Assembly (NCBI GenBank): GCA_937872425.1
Contig: CALMSM010000164.1
Location: 1-33,115 of the forward strand
DNA: 33,115 nt
Reading direction: 5' to 3'
Source: an uncultured Candidatus Saccharibacteria bacterium
GTDB taxonomy: Bacteria > Patescibacteriota > Saccharimonadia > Saccharimonadales > CALMSM01
The notes under the pieces were generated by a model. It ran no database searches and was not told the origin of the DNA. It saw only the letters and a list, made by a program, of their open reading frames with translations. The position numbers and the translations under genes were made by a program. Each line of letters starts with the position of its first letter. Position 1 is the first letter of the stretch. Positions 1-7,642 of the stretch are shown piece after piece.

Positions 1-13
1 AAAACATCCGCAC

Positions 14-54
14 TTGACAGGTACCCCTCGCTAGTGACATAGCTGGCGAGGGGT
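14..54 (+). promoter_or_regulatory. Leader with TTGACA box and hairpin covering the SD of the first gene
   Basis: A consensus -35 hexamer TTGACA lies at 14-19. The best -10 partner is weak (CATAGC at 38-43, preceded by TG). A perfect 9-bp inverted repeat follows: ACCCCTCGC (23-31) pairs with GCGAGGGGT (46-54) around a 14-nt loop. The 3' arm contains GAGGGG (48-53), the only Shine-Dalgarno candidate for the ATG at 62. The hairpin could therefore mask that ribosome site. Because TTCTTC follows, it could instead be a weak terminator of a gene lying left of the window. The sequence does not separate the two. Confidence 0.4.
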
Positions 55-61
55 TCTTCAT

Positions 62-607
62 ATGGATACAGACAATTCAATCAGTACACCTGACGGCAAG
101 TCATACGATATGACGTTGCCAAATCAGGCCGAAGCACGTGTACAAGAAATCGCGTACGTCACTCGACCCAAGGCGCCCGAACTGATTTCAGTCTTCGCTC
201 GGGCCTGTTTCGTGTTGTCGAGACACCTCACGTCGATTTACCTCGGGCATCAGATGGCCATCAAGGCAGCGGCGAATCGCAGGGCCGTATTGCTAATTGA
301 CGTCATCCCGGGAATCCTGGCTGAGAAGAAACTCACCAGCAACGATGCAAACAGGAACTCTCTCATCACGCTCGATGCCGAGTACGATAGACTGTCCACG
401 GCAGAGGTCGAGTTCGAAGCAGCCCTGCTCTATATCAAACGCAAAATCGAAGACATGGAGTCCGCCTTAAATGCGACCAAGAAGGTCGTAGGCGAGACGG
501 ACGCAGTTTACAACCGACCGAACTACAACTGGGCAGAGACTGGCGACCTGCAGCCGAAACCCACGCAGGAAGTCGGCGGCTTGAAGTTCGGCAAACCCAA
601 CTACTGA
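62..607 (+). CDS. Unknown helical phage protein upstream of the recombinase gene
   Basis: This 181-aa protein has no family that I recognise. It looks soluble. Residues 40-155 are predicted mostly helical and rich in Ala, Leu, Glu and Lys, with a charged heptad-like stretch at about 100-145 that could be a short coiled coil. The C-terminus is Pro/Gly/Asn-rich and probably flexible. The ATG at 62 is preceded by GAGGGG eight bases upstream, inside a hairpin. The stop lies 7 bp before the recombinase ATG, so the two are surely co-transcribed. The position suggests an accessory role in recombination or single-strand DNA handling, but this is inference from context only. Confidence 0.7.
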   Translation: MDTDNSISTPDGKSYDMTLPNQAEARVQEIAYVTRPKAPELISVFARACFVLSRHLTSIYLGHQMAIKAAANRRAVLLIDVIPGILAEKKLTSNDANRNSLITLDAEYDRLSTAEVEFEAALLYIKRKIEDMESALNATKKVVGETDAVYNRPNYNWAETGDLQPKPTQEVGGLKFGKPNY

Positions 608-614
608 GGCGAAA

Positions 615-1742
615 ATGGCAACAAACAAGAAAATCATGGAAAAGCTGATGGGGCTCTCTGGGGCTGTCATCGGCTACAAGAACATTCACGACTACGTCAT
701 CCGTACTCCGTCGCCCAGCCTGAACTTCACGTTCGGTAACGCGCACGGTCTCCCTGCGGGACATTCCATCACCATCTTTGGTCCTCCCAAGGGTGGCAAG
801 TCGCTTATCGCGAACATGATGGTTGGTCAGCTTCACAAGGACGACCCCGATGCCTGGGCCATCAAGTTCAACACCGAGTTCCGTGAAGGCGGTCAACTGA
901 CCGAAGAGCAGGCGAAGCTGTGGGGTATCGACCGCGAGAGGTATATCGCCTACGAGACCAACCGGCCCGACGAAATCTTCGACCGTATCGAGAAGGACTT
1001 CGCGGCACTCGCTGACGCTGGCATGAAGCTCAAGCTCGTCATCATCGACTCCGTGACCCAGATTCAGGGTCGCCGTGGCATGAACGCCGATACCATCATG
1101 ACGCAGCAGATCGGCGACAACGCCCTGACCATCCAGGAAGGTCTCAAGCGGATTCTGCCCGTGCAGCGCAAGCTCGGCTTCGCTCTGGTCCTCACGGCTC
1201 ACGTGCGCGCCCAGATGGACATCGCTGAGCAGATGCGTGGCAACAAGGTCCGTGCAGCCATTTCGTTCGGTACCCAGCACCACTGCGAGTACTCGCTGTT
1301 CGTCGAGCCCAACCGGTCCAAGGAAGGTCGCGAAGACCTGTTGGGTCACAAGTTCGTCAACGAGTCGGTCGAGGACCTCTCGGGCAAGGGTGAGAAGCAG
1401 GGTCACAAAATCAGGGTCAAGATGGTTGACTCTTCGATTGGTCCCAAAGAGCGCACTGGCGAATTCACCCTCGACTACTACAAGGGCGTCGTCAGCACCC
1501 ACGAAGAGGTCTTCCGTCTGGGTGTTGGCTGGAACATCATCGAGAAGCCCAACAATTTGACCTACCGCTTCGACGGCAAGGACTGGCGCGGCAAGCCCGC
1601 GATGCTGGAGGCCCTCAAGAACGACCCCGCCATGTGCGAAAAGGTCTTGACGGAACTGCGTCGGCGTGACATTGCTCACGAGATTGGCGACGCCTTCACG
1701 GGGGCGACGGACAAGGAAGAGTCCTCAGAGGAAAGCGAATGA
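615..1742 (+). CDS. uvsX-like: RecA/UvsX-type recombinase
   Basis: This is a 375-aa RecA-fold ATPase. Walker A GPPKGGKS is at residues 56-63. Walker B is the hydrophobic strand LKLVIIDSV at about 138-146, followed by an L2-like region and the strand ALVLTAHV. The C-terminus is very acidic (KEESSEESE), as in RecA and UvsX. The protein should form a presynaptic filament on single-stranded DNA and promote strand exchange for recombination-dependent replication and repair. The immediate neighbours (primase, DnaB-type helicase) fit a T4-like strategy. The start ATG follows GAGG at 606-609, and the stop overlaps the next gene (ATGA). Assignment to UvsX rather than bacterial RecA rests on length and context. 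Confidence 0.88.
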   Translation: MATNKKIMEKLMGLSGAVIGYKNIHDYVIRTPSPSLNFTFGNAHGLPAGHSITIFGPPKGGKSLIANMMVGQLHKDDPDAWAIKFNTEFREGGQLTEEQAKLWGIDRERYIAYETNRPDEIFDRIEKDFAALADAGMKLKLVIIDSVTQIQGRRGMNADTIMTQQIGDNALTIQEGLKRILPVQRKLGFALVLTAHVRAQMDIAEQMRGNKVRAAISFGTQHHCEYSLFVEPNRSKEGREDLLGHKFVNESVEDLSGKGEKQGHKIRVKMVDSSIGPKERTGEFTLDYYKGVVSTHEEVFRLGVGWNIIEKPNNLTYRFDGKDWRGKPAMLEALKNDPAMCEKVLTELRRRDIAHEIGDAFTGATDKEESSEESE

Positions 1743-2035
1743 GTGTCACCAGGACGGTAACCACCATAGCGATTCTCGTCGCGACCACGGTTCTCGTCGG
1801 GTGGGACCTGTACGTCAACTTCAACACGATTCCTGGCGATACCATCAGCGAGACCTTGGCCAACTGGATTAAGGGCGCACCCATCATCGCTGTCGTGTTG
1901 GGCGTCGTCATGGGGCACTTCGTCGGTGACTGGCCAGGTCTGCAGCCTACCCTCGACTTCATTTCCGCCAGGCCCGCCCTTGCTTTGGCTTACGGCCTGT
2001 TTGGTGGGTTTTTCTTCTGGAACATGAGCCGCTAA
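1739..2035 (+). CDS. Small membrane protein, about three transmembrane helices
   Basis: This 98-aa hydrophobic protein has likely membrane segments at about 5-22, 46-65 and 78-95. A motif in the middle, GDTISE followed by VVMGHF, recalls small holin-like phage membrane proteins of unknown function. It sits between the recombinase and primase genes, not beside the endolysin (which is on the other strand near 17 kb), so a holin role is possible but not supported by position. Its ATG overlaps the recombinase stop by 4 bp and its stop abuts the primase ATG, so expression is probably translationally coupled. Confidence 0.75.
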   Translation: MSVTRTVTTIAILVATTVLVGWDLYVNFNTIPGDTISETLANWIKGAPIIAVVLGVVMGHFVGDWPGLQPTLDFISARPALALAYGLFGGFFFWNMSR

Positions 2036-3043
2036 ATGCTTGCTGAAAAACTGAGGCTGATGCTGGAAGAGTCGGGCATCAGCTTCAAGTCCAACACCAA
2101 ATCGTACGTCATGGAGTGTCCTCGTTGCCACAAGCGCGAGAAGCTCTACATTCGCAAGGCTGACGGACGGTTTGTGTGTTGGGTCTGCAAGGAGTCCGAG
2201 GGTTACTCTGGCTATGCGGAATGGTGTCTGACGGACCTGACCGGCAAGACCGTCGACCAAATCCGTGCGTATTTGTACGGCGTCAACACCCCGGTCGGCC
2301 GTTTCATCGACATCAAATTCGACGAGTTCTTCGGCGACGAAGACGAAATCCCCCTGTTTGTCGGTGGCGACCTCAAGCCCATCGAAGACGACCCGGGCTT
2401 CCGAGACCTTGACTCGCCTGCCGGAACAAGGGGCGTGGCGTATTTGGCTCGACGTGGCATCCCACTCGGAGTTGCCAAAGAGTACGGCATCAAGACCTGG
2501 CCAGCCAGGAACTCTATCGTGTTCCCCGTGGTGTTTCGTGGCTCCCAGGTGGGCTGGCAGACCCGCTACATCGGCGAGACCGAGGTTCTTGACGACGAAG
2601 AGGCTTCCCCGGTTAGCCTCAAAATCCCCAAAGCGATGACGAGTCTGGGCCTCAAAAAGGAACGGACGTTGATGTTTTCTGACCGTATCGTTGGGGACTG
2701 GGTTGTGCTATGTGAAGGGCCAATCGACGCCCTCAAGGCTCATCTGTGCGGCGGCAACGTGGCTGCGCTCGGCAAGGGCGTCTCGGGATATCAACTGGAC
2801 CTCATCAAGAACATGGGAATCAAGCGGCTTTACCTCGGGCTCGACCCGGACGCCTTCATGGAGTCCGCCAAAATCCTGCGGGAGATGGCCCAGTACGTGG
2901 AAGTGTACGACATGCGTCCTCCTGCCCCTTACGGGGACCTCGGAGAGATGACGATGGAAGAAGTCAAGGTCCTTTTTGACAAGGCGCCCAGACTCCATCC
3001 CAACCATTTGTTTTTGTACCTAAAGGACCACTATGCAGTATGA
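2036..3043 (+). CDS. DNA primase, zinc ribbon plus Toprim domain
   Basis: This 335-aa protein has an N-terminal zinc ribbon with Cys28, Cys31, Cys48 and Cys51 (CPRC and CWVC pairs), as in T7- and DnaG-type primases that read the template start site. A Toprim domain lies in the C-terminal half. It shows the strand VVLCEGPIDAL with the catalytic Glu, and then LYLGLDPD with the Asp-x-Asp metal pair. The protein should synthesise RNA primers for lagging-strand replication with the adjacent DnaB-type helicase. It is shorter than bacterial DnaG and lacks a helicase domain of its own, which is supplied by the next gene, overlapping by 11 bp. Confidence 0.87.
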   Translation: MLAEKLRLMLEESGISFKSNTKSYVMECPRCHKREKLYIRKADGRFVCWVCKESEGYSGYAEWCLTDLTGKTVDQIRAYLYGVNTPVGRFIDIKFDEFFGDEDEIPLFVGGDLKPIEDDPGFRDLDSPAGTRGVAYLARRGIPLGVAKEYGIKTWPARNSIVFPVVFRGSQVGWQTRYIGETEVLDDEEASPVSLKIPKAMTSLGLKKERTLMFSDRIVGDWVVLCEGPIDALKAHLCGGNVAALGKGVSGYQLDLIKNMGIKRLYLGLDPDAFMESAKILREMAQYVEVYDMRPPAPYGDLGEMTMEEVKVLFDKAPRLHPNHLFLYLKDHYAV

Positions 3044-4565
3044 CCAAAACTACAACCTGAGGGTCGAGGCCGAGAACATTCCGGCACAACTCCCCTTTGA
3101 CTCCGACCAGCAGTCCGCGCTGCTCGGCCACATCTTGCTCAACGAGTCGTTTTTCAGGCAGATGTACGGCAAGCTCCAGGCGAATTGGTTCATGGACCCC
3201 GCCGTCGCCAAGCTGTATGGGTTCTACGTCAACTTCTACAAGTACTACGACCACGCACCGAGGTCTGAGGAAGAATTCAAGCAGTGGTCCGAGTTCCGCG
3301 CCCTCGACCAGGGCGACAAAATCAGGCTTTACAACAAGCTCTCGTCCTGCAGGCTCAAGACCGAGACCCACGGCGTCACCAGCCTGGCCGACCAACTGAC
3401 CCAGTGGTCAAAGACCCAGGTATTTTTGCGGAACCTGCCGCAAATTGCCAACCTGATTAACTCTCGCCAGCTTGTCAAGGCCGAAGACCTGTTTCAGGAG
3501 ACCGCCAAGACGCTGGTGTTCTCTTCGTTCCAGGATGAGGCCGCTTTCCAGTGGAAAAACTACCGTGCCATCCGCGATACGGCCGAAGCTGACCTGAGTG
3601 GGGCGATGTCGACAGGTCTGACGCTCCTGGACCGGAAACTCTTGCCCCACGGCTCAAAAGGGTCACTGCTCCCGGGCGATACCACGCTGATTGTCGCCCC
3701 TGTGAACGTCGGTAAGACCACCACCATGCTTTCGATGGTGCGGCACAACATCTTCGCTGGCAAGTCCGTGCTGCTGATTACCCGCGAAGGTCGCGACAAT
3801 GACATTGGCGAGAAGATGTTCTGCAGTTGCTTCCGCAAGTCGAAGTCAGAACTCTGGGCCTGGTCGCGTACCCCCGAGGGCGAAGCCGCGTTCGACAAGA
3901 TGGCCGAGTTTTTGTCTCAGCAACTGACTTACCTCCACTTGCCGAAGGTTGACCAGTTCGTCGAGGACGTCATCAGCGACGTATTCCGTCTTCAGGCAGC
4001 CCGCAAGGCCAAGTACGGCAAGGGCTACGACCTGCTCGTCGTCGACTACCCGGGCATTTTTCAGTCTCGTGAGACCCAGGGTGCCAAGTGGCAGTACCGT
4101 CAGATTCAGGACTACATCTACCGCCAGTTCGTGCAGGTCGGGGCCGAACAAAAGCTCCACGTCATCGCAGCCGTGCAGGCCAACCGCGAAGCCTCGAAAA
4201 TCAACAAGGGTCTCAGCGTTCGCCGCCTGTTGGTCGAGGAAGACATCCAGGAAGCGTGGGGTATCGCTCAGTCGGCGACGAACATCATCACCCTGAACCG
4301 CGATGCCAAGGCCCAGGACGGTAAGTACATGACGTTCTACCTTGTCAAGTCCCGTTCGTCTGAGGTTGGCTGGGCCATCACCGCCAGAACCGACTTCGCC
4401 AAGGCTTTGACGCATGGAGACGAACTCGGGGCTACGGCCTACCGTGGCAACGTTGCTCTGAACGACCAAATCGACGACCTCTTGCGCCGTTACCCAAACC
4501 GTGATATCCCCGAAGGAATGATTGACGGTTACAAAATCAATTTACACGAAGAAGAGAGCAAGTAA
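3033..4565 (+). CDS. dnaB-like: Replicative DNA helicase, DnaB family
   Basis: This is a 510-aa RecA-fold hexameric helicase of the DnaB/T4 gp41 type. The N-terminal helical domain (about 20-160) begins with the typical QQSALLGHIL pattern. The motor domain has the Walker A variant APVNVGKTT at about 222-230 and Walker B DLLVVD at about 333-338. The REGRD stretch after the second strand and an Arg/Lys-rich segment near 390-410 fit the DNA-contacting and arginine-finger regions. It should unwind the fork 5'-3' and recruit the primase, whose gene it overlaps by 11 bp. No loader gene is recognised in the window. Confidence 0.87.
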   Translation: MQYDQNYNLRVEAENIPAQLPFDSDQQSALLGHILLNESFFRQMYGKLQANWFMDPAVAKLYGFYVNFYKYYDHAPRSEEEFKQWSEFRALDQGDKIRLYNKLSSCRLKTETHGVTSLADQLTQWSKTQVFLRNLPQIANLINSRQLVKAEDLFQETAKTLVFSSFQDEAAFQWKNYRAIRDTAEADLSGAMSTGLTLLDRKLLPHGSKGSLLPGDTTLIVAPVNVGKTTTMLSMVRHNIFAGKSVLLITREGRDNDIGEKMFCSCFRKSKSELWAWSRTPEGEAAFDKMAEFLSQQLTYLHLPKVDQFVEDVISDVFRLQAARKAKYGKGYDLLVVDYPGIFQSRETQGAKWQYRQIQDYIYRQFVQVGAEQKLHVIAAVQANREASKINKGLSVRRLLVEEDIQEAWGIAQSATNIITLNRDAKAQDGKYMTFYLVKSRSSEVGWAITARTDFAKALTHGDELGATAYRGNVALNDQIDDLLRRYPNRDIPEGMIDGYKINLHEEESK

Positions 4566-5186
4566 ATGGAAATCAGCAAGCGCGGTATGGCGGGACTCGG
4601 TTCCGCCGTTTTGGTCATCGGCATCGCGATCGGCATCGCTCTTGCCGTCAATCTCAAGCTTGGCCCCGAGAACGTCAAGGTCGAAGAGAAAATCAAGGTC
4701 GTCGAGGTGGCCAAGGAAGTCGTGGTCGTCAAGGAGGTCGTGCGCGTGGAGGTCGTCCGTGTCAAGGACACCCAGGTCGTCGACCGCTGGCGCCGCGAGA
4801 AGACCGAGGTCCAGGACCCGGACGGCACTGTGACCAAAAAGGAAGTCGAGGAGCGCAACATCGACACGGTCGTAAAGGAAAAGGAGACCAAGGCCGAGGT
4901 CAAGGTCGTCGAGGTCGTCAAGGAGGTCGTCGTCGAACGAGAGAAAATCGTCGAGAAGATGGTCGAGCCCGTGCTGCCAAATTGGAGCGCAGGCCTCCTG
5001 GCTGGTGCTGCACCGCGTTTTGACCAGCCGTTGGCTACTCCGGTCATGGTTGGCCTGGAAGTCGAACGTAGGCTCGCTGGGCCCGTCTGGGTGGGCGGCT
5101 GGGCGATAGGCGGAAGTCCGGTTGTCGGCGGGTTTTCATTGACGAACGTTGCAGTGGGGCTTAAGGTGTCCGTGGAGTTCAAATAA
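4566..5186 (+). CDS. Membrane-anchored protein with a Lys/Val/Glu repeat region and beta-rich C-terminus
   Basis: This 206-aa protein has an N-terminal transmembrane segment at about 9-28. Residues 38-140 are an extremely biased stretch in which Val alternates with Lys or Glu (KVVEV and VVKEVV units recur). The coding DNA there is correspondingly repetitive, with GTCGTC and AAGGTCGTCGAGGT units. The alternating pattern suggests an extended beta structure more than a classical heptad coiled coil. The last 65 residues are Gly/Trp/Val-rich and look like short beta strands. The architecture fits a rod-like spacer anchored in the inner membrane and reaching outward. Function is unknown; a spanin-like or envelope role is speculation. 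Confidence 0.72.
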   Translation: MEISKRGMAGLGSAVLVIGIAIGIALAVNLKLGPENVKVEEKIKVVEVAKEVVVVKEVVRVEVVRVKDTQVVDRWRREKTEVQDPDGTVTKKEVEERNIDTVVKEKETKAEVKVVEVVKEVVVEREKIVEKMVEPVLPNWSAGLLAGAAPRFDQPLATPVMVGLEVERRLAGPVWVGGWAIGGSPVVGGFSLTNVAVGLKVSVEFK

Positions 5187-6175
5187 TGGACACTTGGAAC
5201 GCTGACAGCCAGCTTGTACGCTCGCGGTCCACCGACGGGTGGAACCTCGCGATTGGCGAGCCGCATTTGTTGCGCGAAGTCATGTCGCCGTACTACCCCA
5301 GGCACTACCCGGCGGATTTGTCATACCCAGACACCGTACCTGGCCCGGACCTGATGGCGGAGCTTCGTAAGCGCCATCCGACCGGCCACATCGTCGTCAC
5401 GGTAGGCGCCAAGCAGGCCCTGTATGCGGCCGTTGACGCCCTCATGAGGCTTGATGGAAGACTTGAATGGCTGACCCACACTGCGCCTCATTGGCCCTCG
5501 TACCCCACGATTGCCCGCAACAGCCATTTGGAGTTTGCAAGTCCGCTAGACCCCAGAGTCGGCCAAGACATTCGTGTAATCACGGCCCCGAATAACCCCG
5601 ACGGTGACCAGAGTCACTGGTCCGCCAAGTGCGACATTTGGGATGCAGCGTACGCAGACCAGGACCTGTACGGATGGAACGCAATCGCCCCCAAGCACAA
5701 AGTAAGTGTCTGGTCCGCTGGCAAGCTCTTCGGTTCGCCCGGTGCCCGTGTAGGTTGGCTCGTGACCGAAGACGCGCAAATCGCCGATTTGGCTACGCGC
5801 TATGTCGAGCAGAACACTTCAGGGGTTGCAACGACCAGCCAGTATCACGTGGCCGCCACCATGCGGAATCTCGAAGGTGTCGAGCACCGGGTCAAGCGCG
5901 ACTTCAGGGTCCAGCTTTATTCGAACCGGACCCTGTTCCACGGGTACCTGGAAGACCACATCATCGACCGCGAGGTGGATTTCAACCACGGCATGTTCGC
6001 CTGGTTCGAGCCCAAGAACCCCGAACAGTTCAAGGCTGCGATTGACAAGCTCAAAATCCTGATGGTCGACGGCTCGGCCTGTGGAATACCTGGCTGCTAC
6101 CGGGCTTCGTTGGGCCTCACCAACAGTAAGTTTCACTCAGCAGTACTCGCGCTTGTCAAGGAGCTTGAAAAATGA
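5186..6175 (+). CDS. PLP-dependent aminotransferase-like enzyme (fold type I, alliinase/TAA1-like)
   Basis: This 329-aa protein has the ordered signature of class I/II aminotransferases: Gly24-Glu-Pro near the N-terminus, a Val-Gly-Ala-Lys-Gln cofactor loop at 73-77, and APHWPSYP at 100-107. It continues with APNNPDG at 134-140 (Asn137), the Asp153/Tyr156 pair that contacts the PLP ring, and SAGKLFGSPGARVGW with the Schiff-base candidate Lys180 and phosphate-binding Arg188. A C-terminal Arg (306) could bind a substrate carboxylate. It is shorter than usual (about 400 aa), but no key residue is missing. The NPDG and PHWPSYP motifs recall the alliinase/tryptophan-aminotransferase branch. It overlaps its neighbours by 1 and 4 bp, so it belongs to the replication operon. 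Substrate unknown. Confidence 0.82.
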   Translation: MDTWNADSQLVRSRSTDGWNLAIGEPHLLREVMSPYYPRHYPADLSYPDTVPGPDLMAELRKRHPTGHIVVTVGAKQALYAAVDALMRLDGRLEWLTHTAPHWPSYPTIARNSHLEFASPLDPRVGQDIRVITAPNNPDGDQSHWSAKCDIWDAAYADQDLYGWNAIAPKHKVSVWSAGKLFGSPGARVGWLVTEDAQIADLATRYVEQNTSGVATTSQYHVAATMRNLEGVEHRVKRDFRVQLYSNRTLFHGYLEDHIIDREVDFNHGMFAWFEPKNPEQFKAAIDKLKILMVDGSACGIPGCYRASLGLTNSKFHSAVLALVKELEK

Positions 6176-6387
6176 CGTTTGACGAATTTGAAGTGGTATG
6201 CCTCGACGTGTTCACCGAATGGCTGCCAAAAGGTGTTGACAAGGCGTCCAAGAAGAGGGTCATCGCGGAACTCGCGCGTGAGCTTGCCGAACTGAAGGTC
6301 CTGGACCTGGAGGAAGAGTTCGAAGAAGAGGTCGACTCCGACGACGAAGACAAGCCCGAAGACCTCGTGTCCCTGTTTGGAGACTAA
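6172..6387 (+). CDS. Small acidic protein of unknown function
   Basis: This 71-aa soluble protein has a helical N-terminal part (residues 1-45) and a strongly acidic tail made almost only of Glu, Asp and Leu (about 45-65). Its ATG overlaps the aminotransferase stop (ATGA), and the next gene begins immediately after its stop. Acidic small early phage proteins are often DNA mimics or inhibitors of host proteins. Nothing in the sequence proves this here. Confidence 0.7.
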   Translation: MTFDEFEVVCLDVFTEWLPKGVDKASKKRVIAELARELAELKVLDLEEEFEEEVDSDDEDKPEDLVSLFGD

Positions 6388-6627
6388 ATGGAGCGGACAC
6401 TCAAGCAGACCCCGGTCAATGACTACGAGTTTCGGTACGAAGTCACTATTTCGAGCGACCCGTGCCAACCCAAGACCTTGATGGCACGGAACGTCGTTCA
6501 GAACCTCCTTAGGACGTGCCTTAACACACCCGGTCTGCTAGACTGTGGCAGTAATGCGTTTGACGTCGTCAAGATTTCACACGACGGCGACAAGTGGAAC
6601 ATCGTGTTGGAAGCTGTTGGTCCATAG
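6388..6627 (+). CDS. Small protein of unknown function
   Basis: This 79-aa soluble protein appears to have mixed alpha/beta structure: a YEFRYEVTI strand, a central helix at about 32-46, and a C-terminal beta hairpin. No recognised motif. The ATG directly follows the previous TAA (TAAATG), which supports co-translation in the operon. Confidence 0.68.
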   Translation: MERTLKQTPVNDYEFRYEVTISSDPCQPKTLMARNVVQNLLRTCLNTPGLLDCGSNAFDVVKISHDGDKWNIVLEAVGP

Positions 6628-6647
6628 GTCCCACCCAGGGAGAAGTC

Positions 6648-6956
6648 TTGAAGCGTCGGCAAATTCAGCACCGTCCAGAGGCCGAAGAGAAGAAGAAGAA
6701 CAAGGAACTCGCCGAGGCAAAGCGCGAAATACACCAACTCAAGCGAAAGATGGCCAGGCTCCAAAAGCAGGTCGAGCGCGAGATTTCGATGGGGCCCTAC
6801 GTTGAGCCCGACGAGCCCGCCCCTGAAGTGACTGTGACCGTCACAGTCCCGAACGGGTGCCCGAAGTGCGGACAGCCGACCAAGAGTGTGTACCTCAGCC
6901 ACAATAAGAAGACATTGACGGTTTGCTCGTCATGTGGCTCGAAGGAGCTTAAGTAA
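6648..6956 (+). CDS. Small coiled-coil plus zinc-ribbon protein, TTG start
   Basis: The most likely start is the TTG at 6648. It is preceded by GGGAGAAG at 6638-6645 and lies after the upstream stop, whereas the in-frame ATG at 6594 is inside the previous gene and has no good ribosome site. The product is then 102 aa. Residues 10-48 are a Lys/Glu/Gln-rich coiled coil. A Pro/Glu/Val linker follows, and then a zinc ribbon with CPKCG and CSSCG about 24 residues apart near the C-terminus. It is probably a nucleic-acid or protein-binding regulator of unknown target. Confidence 0.66.
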   Translation: MKRRQIQHRPEAEEKKKNKELAEAKREIHQLKRKMARLQKQVEREISMGPYVEPDEPAPEVTVTVTVPNGCPKCGQPTKSVYLSHNKKTLTVCSSCGSKELK

Positions 6957-7120
6957 TGGCCGAATGGAAGGCGTGGAAAATGTGGAAAGGCTGCTCACGC
7001 AAAAAGCTGAAGTTTGCCCACGAGGGCCAGGCTCGACGAGAAGGACACAGGCGAGATCTGCGTGCCTATAAGTGCTCGTATTGCGACGGATGGCACCTGA
7101 CAAGTCGAGAAGTCAAATGA
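6956..7120 (+). CDS. Very small basic protein with a Cys-x-x-Cys/Trp-His motif
   Basis: This 54-aa protein begins at the ATG overlapping the previous TAA (TAATG) and ends where the next gene starts (ATGA). It is Lys/Arg/Trp-rich and ends with YKCSYCDGWHLTS. This matches a recurrent type of tiny phage protein in which a CxxC pair and a following Trp-His probably bind one zinc. A partner Cys and His lie near the N-terminal half (Cys13, His22). Function unknown. Confidence 0.66.
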   Translation: MAEWKAWKMWKGCSRKKLKFAHEGQARREGHRRDLRAYKCSYCDGWHLTSREVK

Positions 7121-7338
7121 GCGAATCGACAGCGAACACGTACTGCAACGATTGCGGTGCGGAATACTTCGGGACTGTCCAAGAGGCGATTGACGCTGAC
7201 TGGGTCATGATGAGCGGTCTGTCTACGGACATGCTGTGCCCCGATTGCTTTGACAACCTGGGGACCTTCGAAAGCGAATCGGCTACAGGTTACGAAGCAC
7301 CGGAGTGGTCCAAAAATGAAGATCCAACTGCGACATGA
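7117..7338 (+). CDS. Small zinc-ribbon protein
   Basis: The chosen ATG at 7117 overlaps the preceding stop (ATGA); an earlier in-frame start at 7072 would lie inside the upstream gene. The 73-aa product has CNDCG near the N-terminus and CPDC about 30 residues later, a single zinc-ribbon arrangement. The tail is acidic and disordered. The gene belongs to a run of small CxxC proteins at 6648-7854. Confidence 0.66.
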   Translation: MSESTANTYCNDCGAEYFGTVQEAIDADWVMMSGLSTDMLCPDCFDNLGTFESESATGYEAPEWSKNEDPTAT

Positions 7339-7642
7339 CGTTCTGACCGGGCTCATGCTCGCTGCGTTGCTTTTCTTCAACCTGTTCGATTCAGTCACGA
7401 CTGCCATCTATGTCAGCCGAGGGGACGCCCGTGAAATCAACCCCTTGATGGACGTACTGATTCAGTTCAGTCCGACTGTGTTCTTGCTCCTCAAGAATAG
7501 CTATGGGGTCGTAGTGGCCGTGATAACATGGACTAATAGAACCAGGCCCGCCGTGGTTCCTGTAGCGAGTGCCGTGACGCTTGCGTACGCCGTGAATTTC
7601 GGGTATCAGCTAGGTTGGATTGTTCTTGTCTGGGGATGGTAA
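7316..7642 (+). CDS. DUF5658-like membrane protein
   Basis: The ATG at 7316 gives a 108-aa protein with three hydrophobic segments at about 9-28, 43-66 and 73-100. The first helix is followed by the pattern FNLFDSVTTAIYV, then an Arg/Gly loop and REINPLM. This arrangement (Asn/Asp in the helix, Thr-Thr, then Glu-x-Asn-Pro-Leu-Met) is the hallmark of DUF5658 proteins, whose biochemical role is unknown. It starts inside the previous gene by 23 bp and ends in TAATG shared with the next gene. Confidence 0.68.
   Translation: MKIQLRHDVLTGLMLAALLFFNLFDSVTTAIYVSRGDAREINPLMDVLIQFSPTVFLLLKNSYGVVVAVITWTNRTRPAVVPVASAVTLAYAVNFGYQLGWIVLVWGW

Noticed and set aside
435-1679. Long minus-strand open frame (414 codons) opposite the recombinase gene
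   Set aside because: The plus strand carries clear RecA motifs; the minus frame is rich in Leu, Val, Gly, Asp and His, as expected from the reverse complement of GNC-type codons, and has no motif.
4680-4960. CRISPR or tandem-repeat array in the GTCGTC-rich DNA
   Set aside because: The units are irregular and explained by the Val/Lys/Glu coding bias; there are no spacers.
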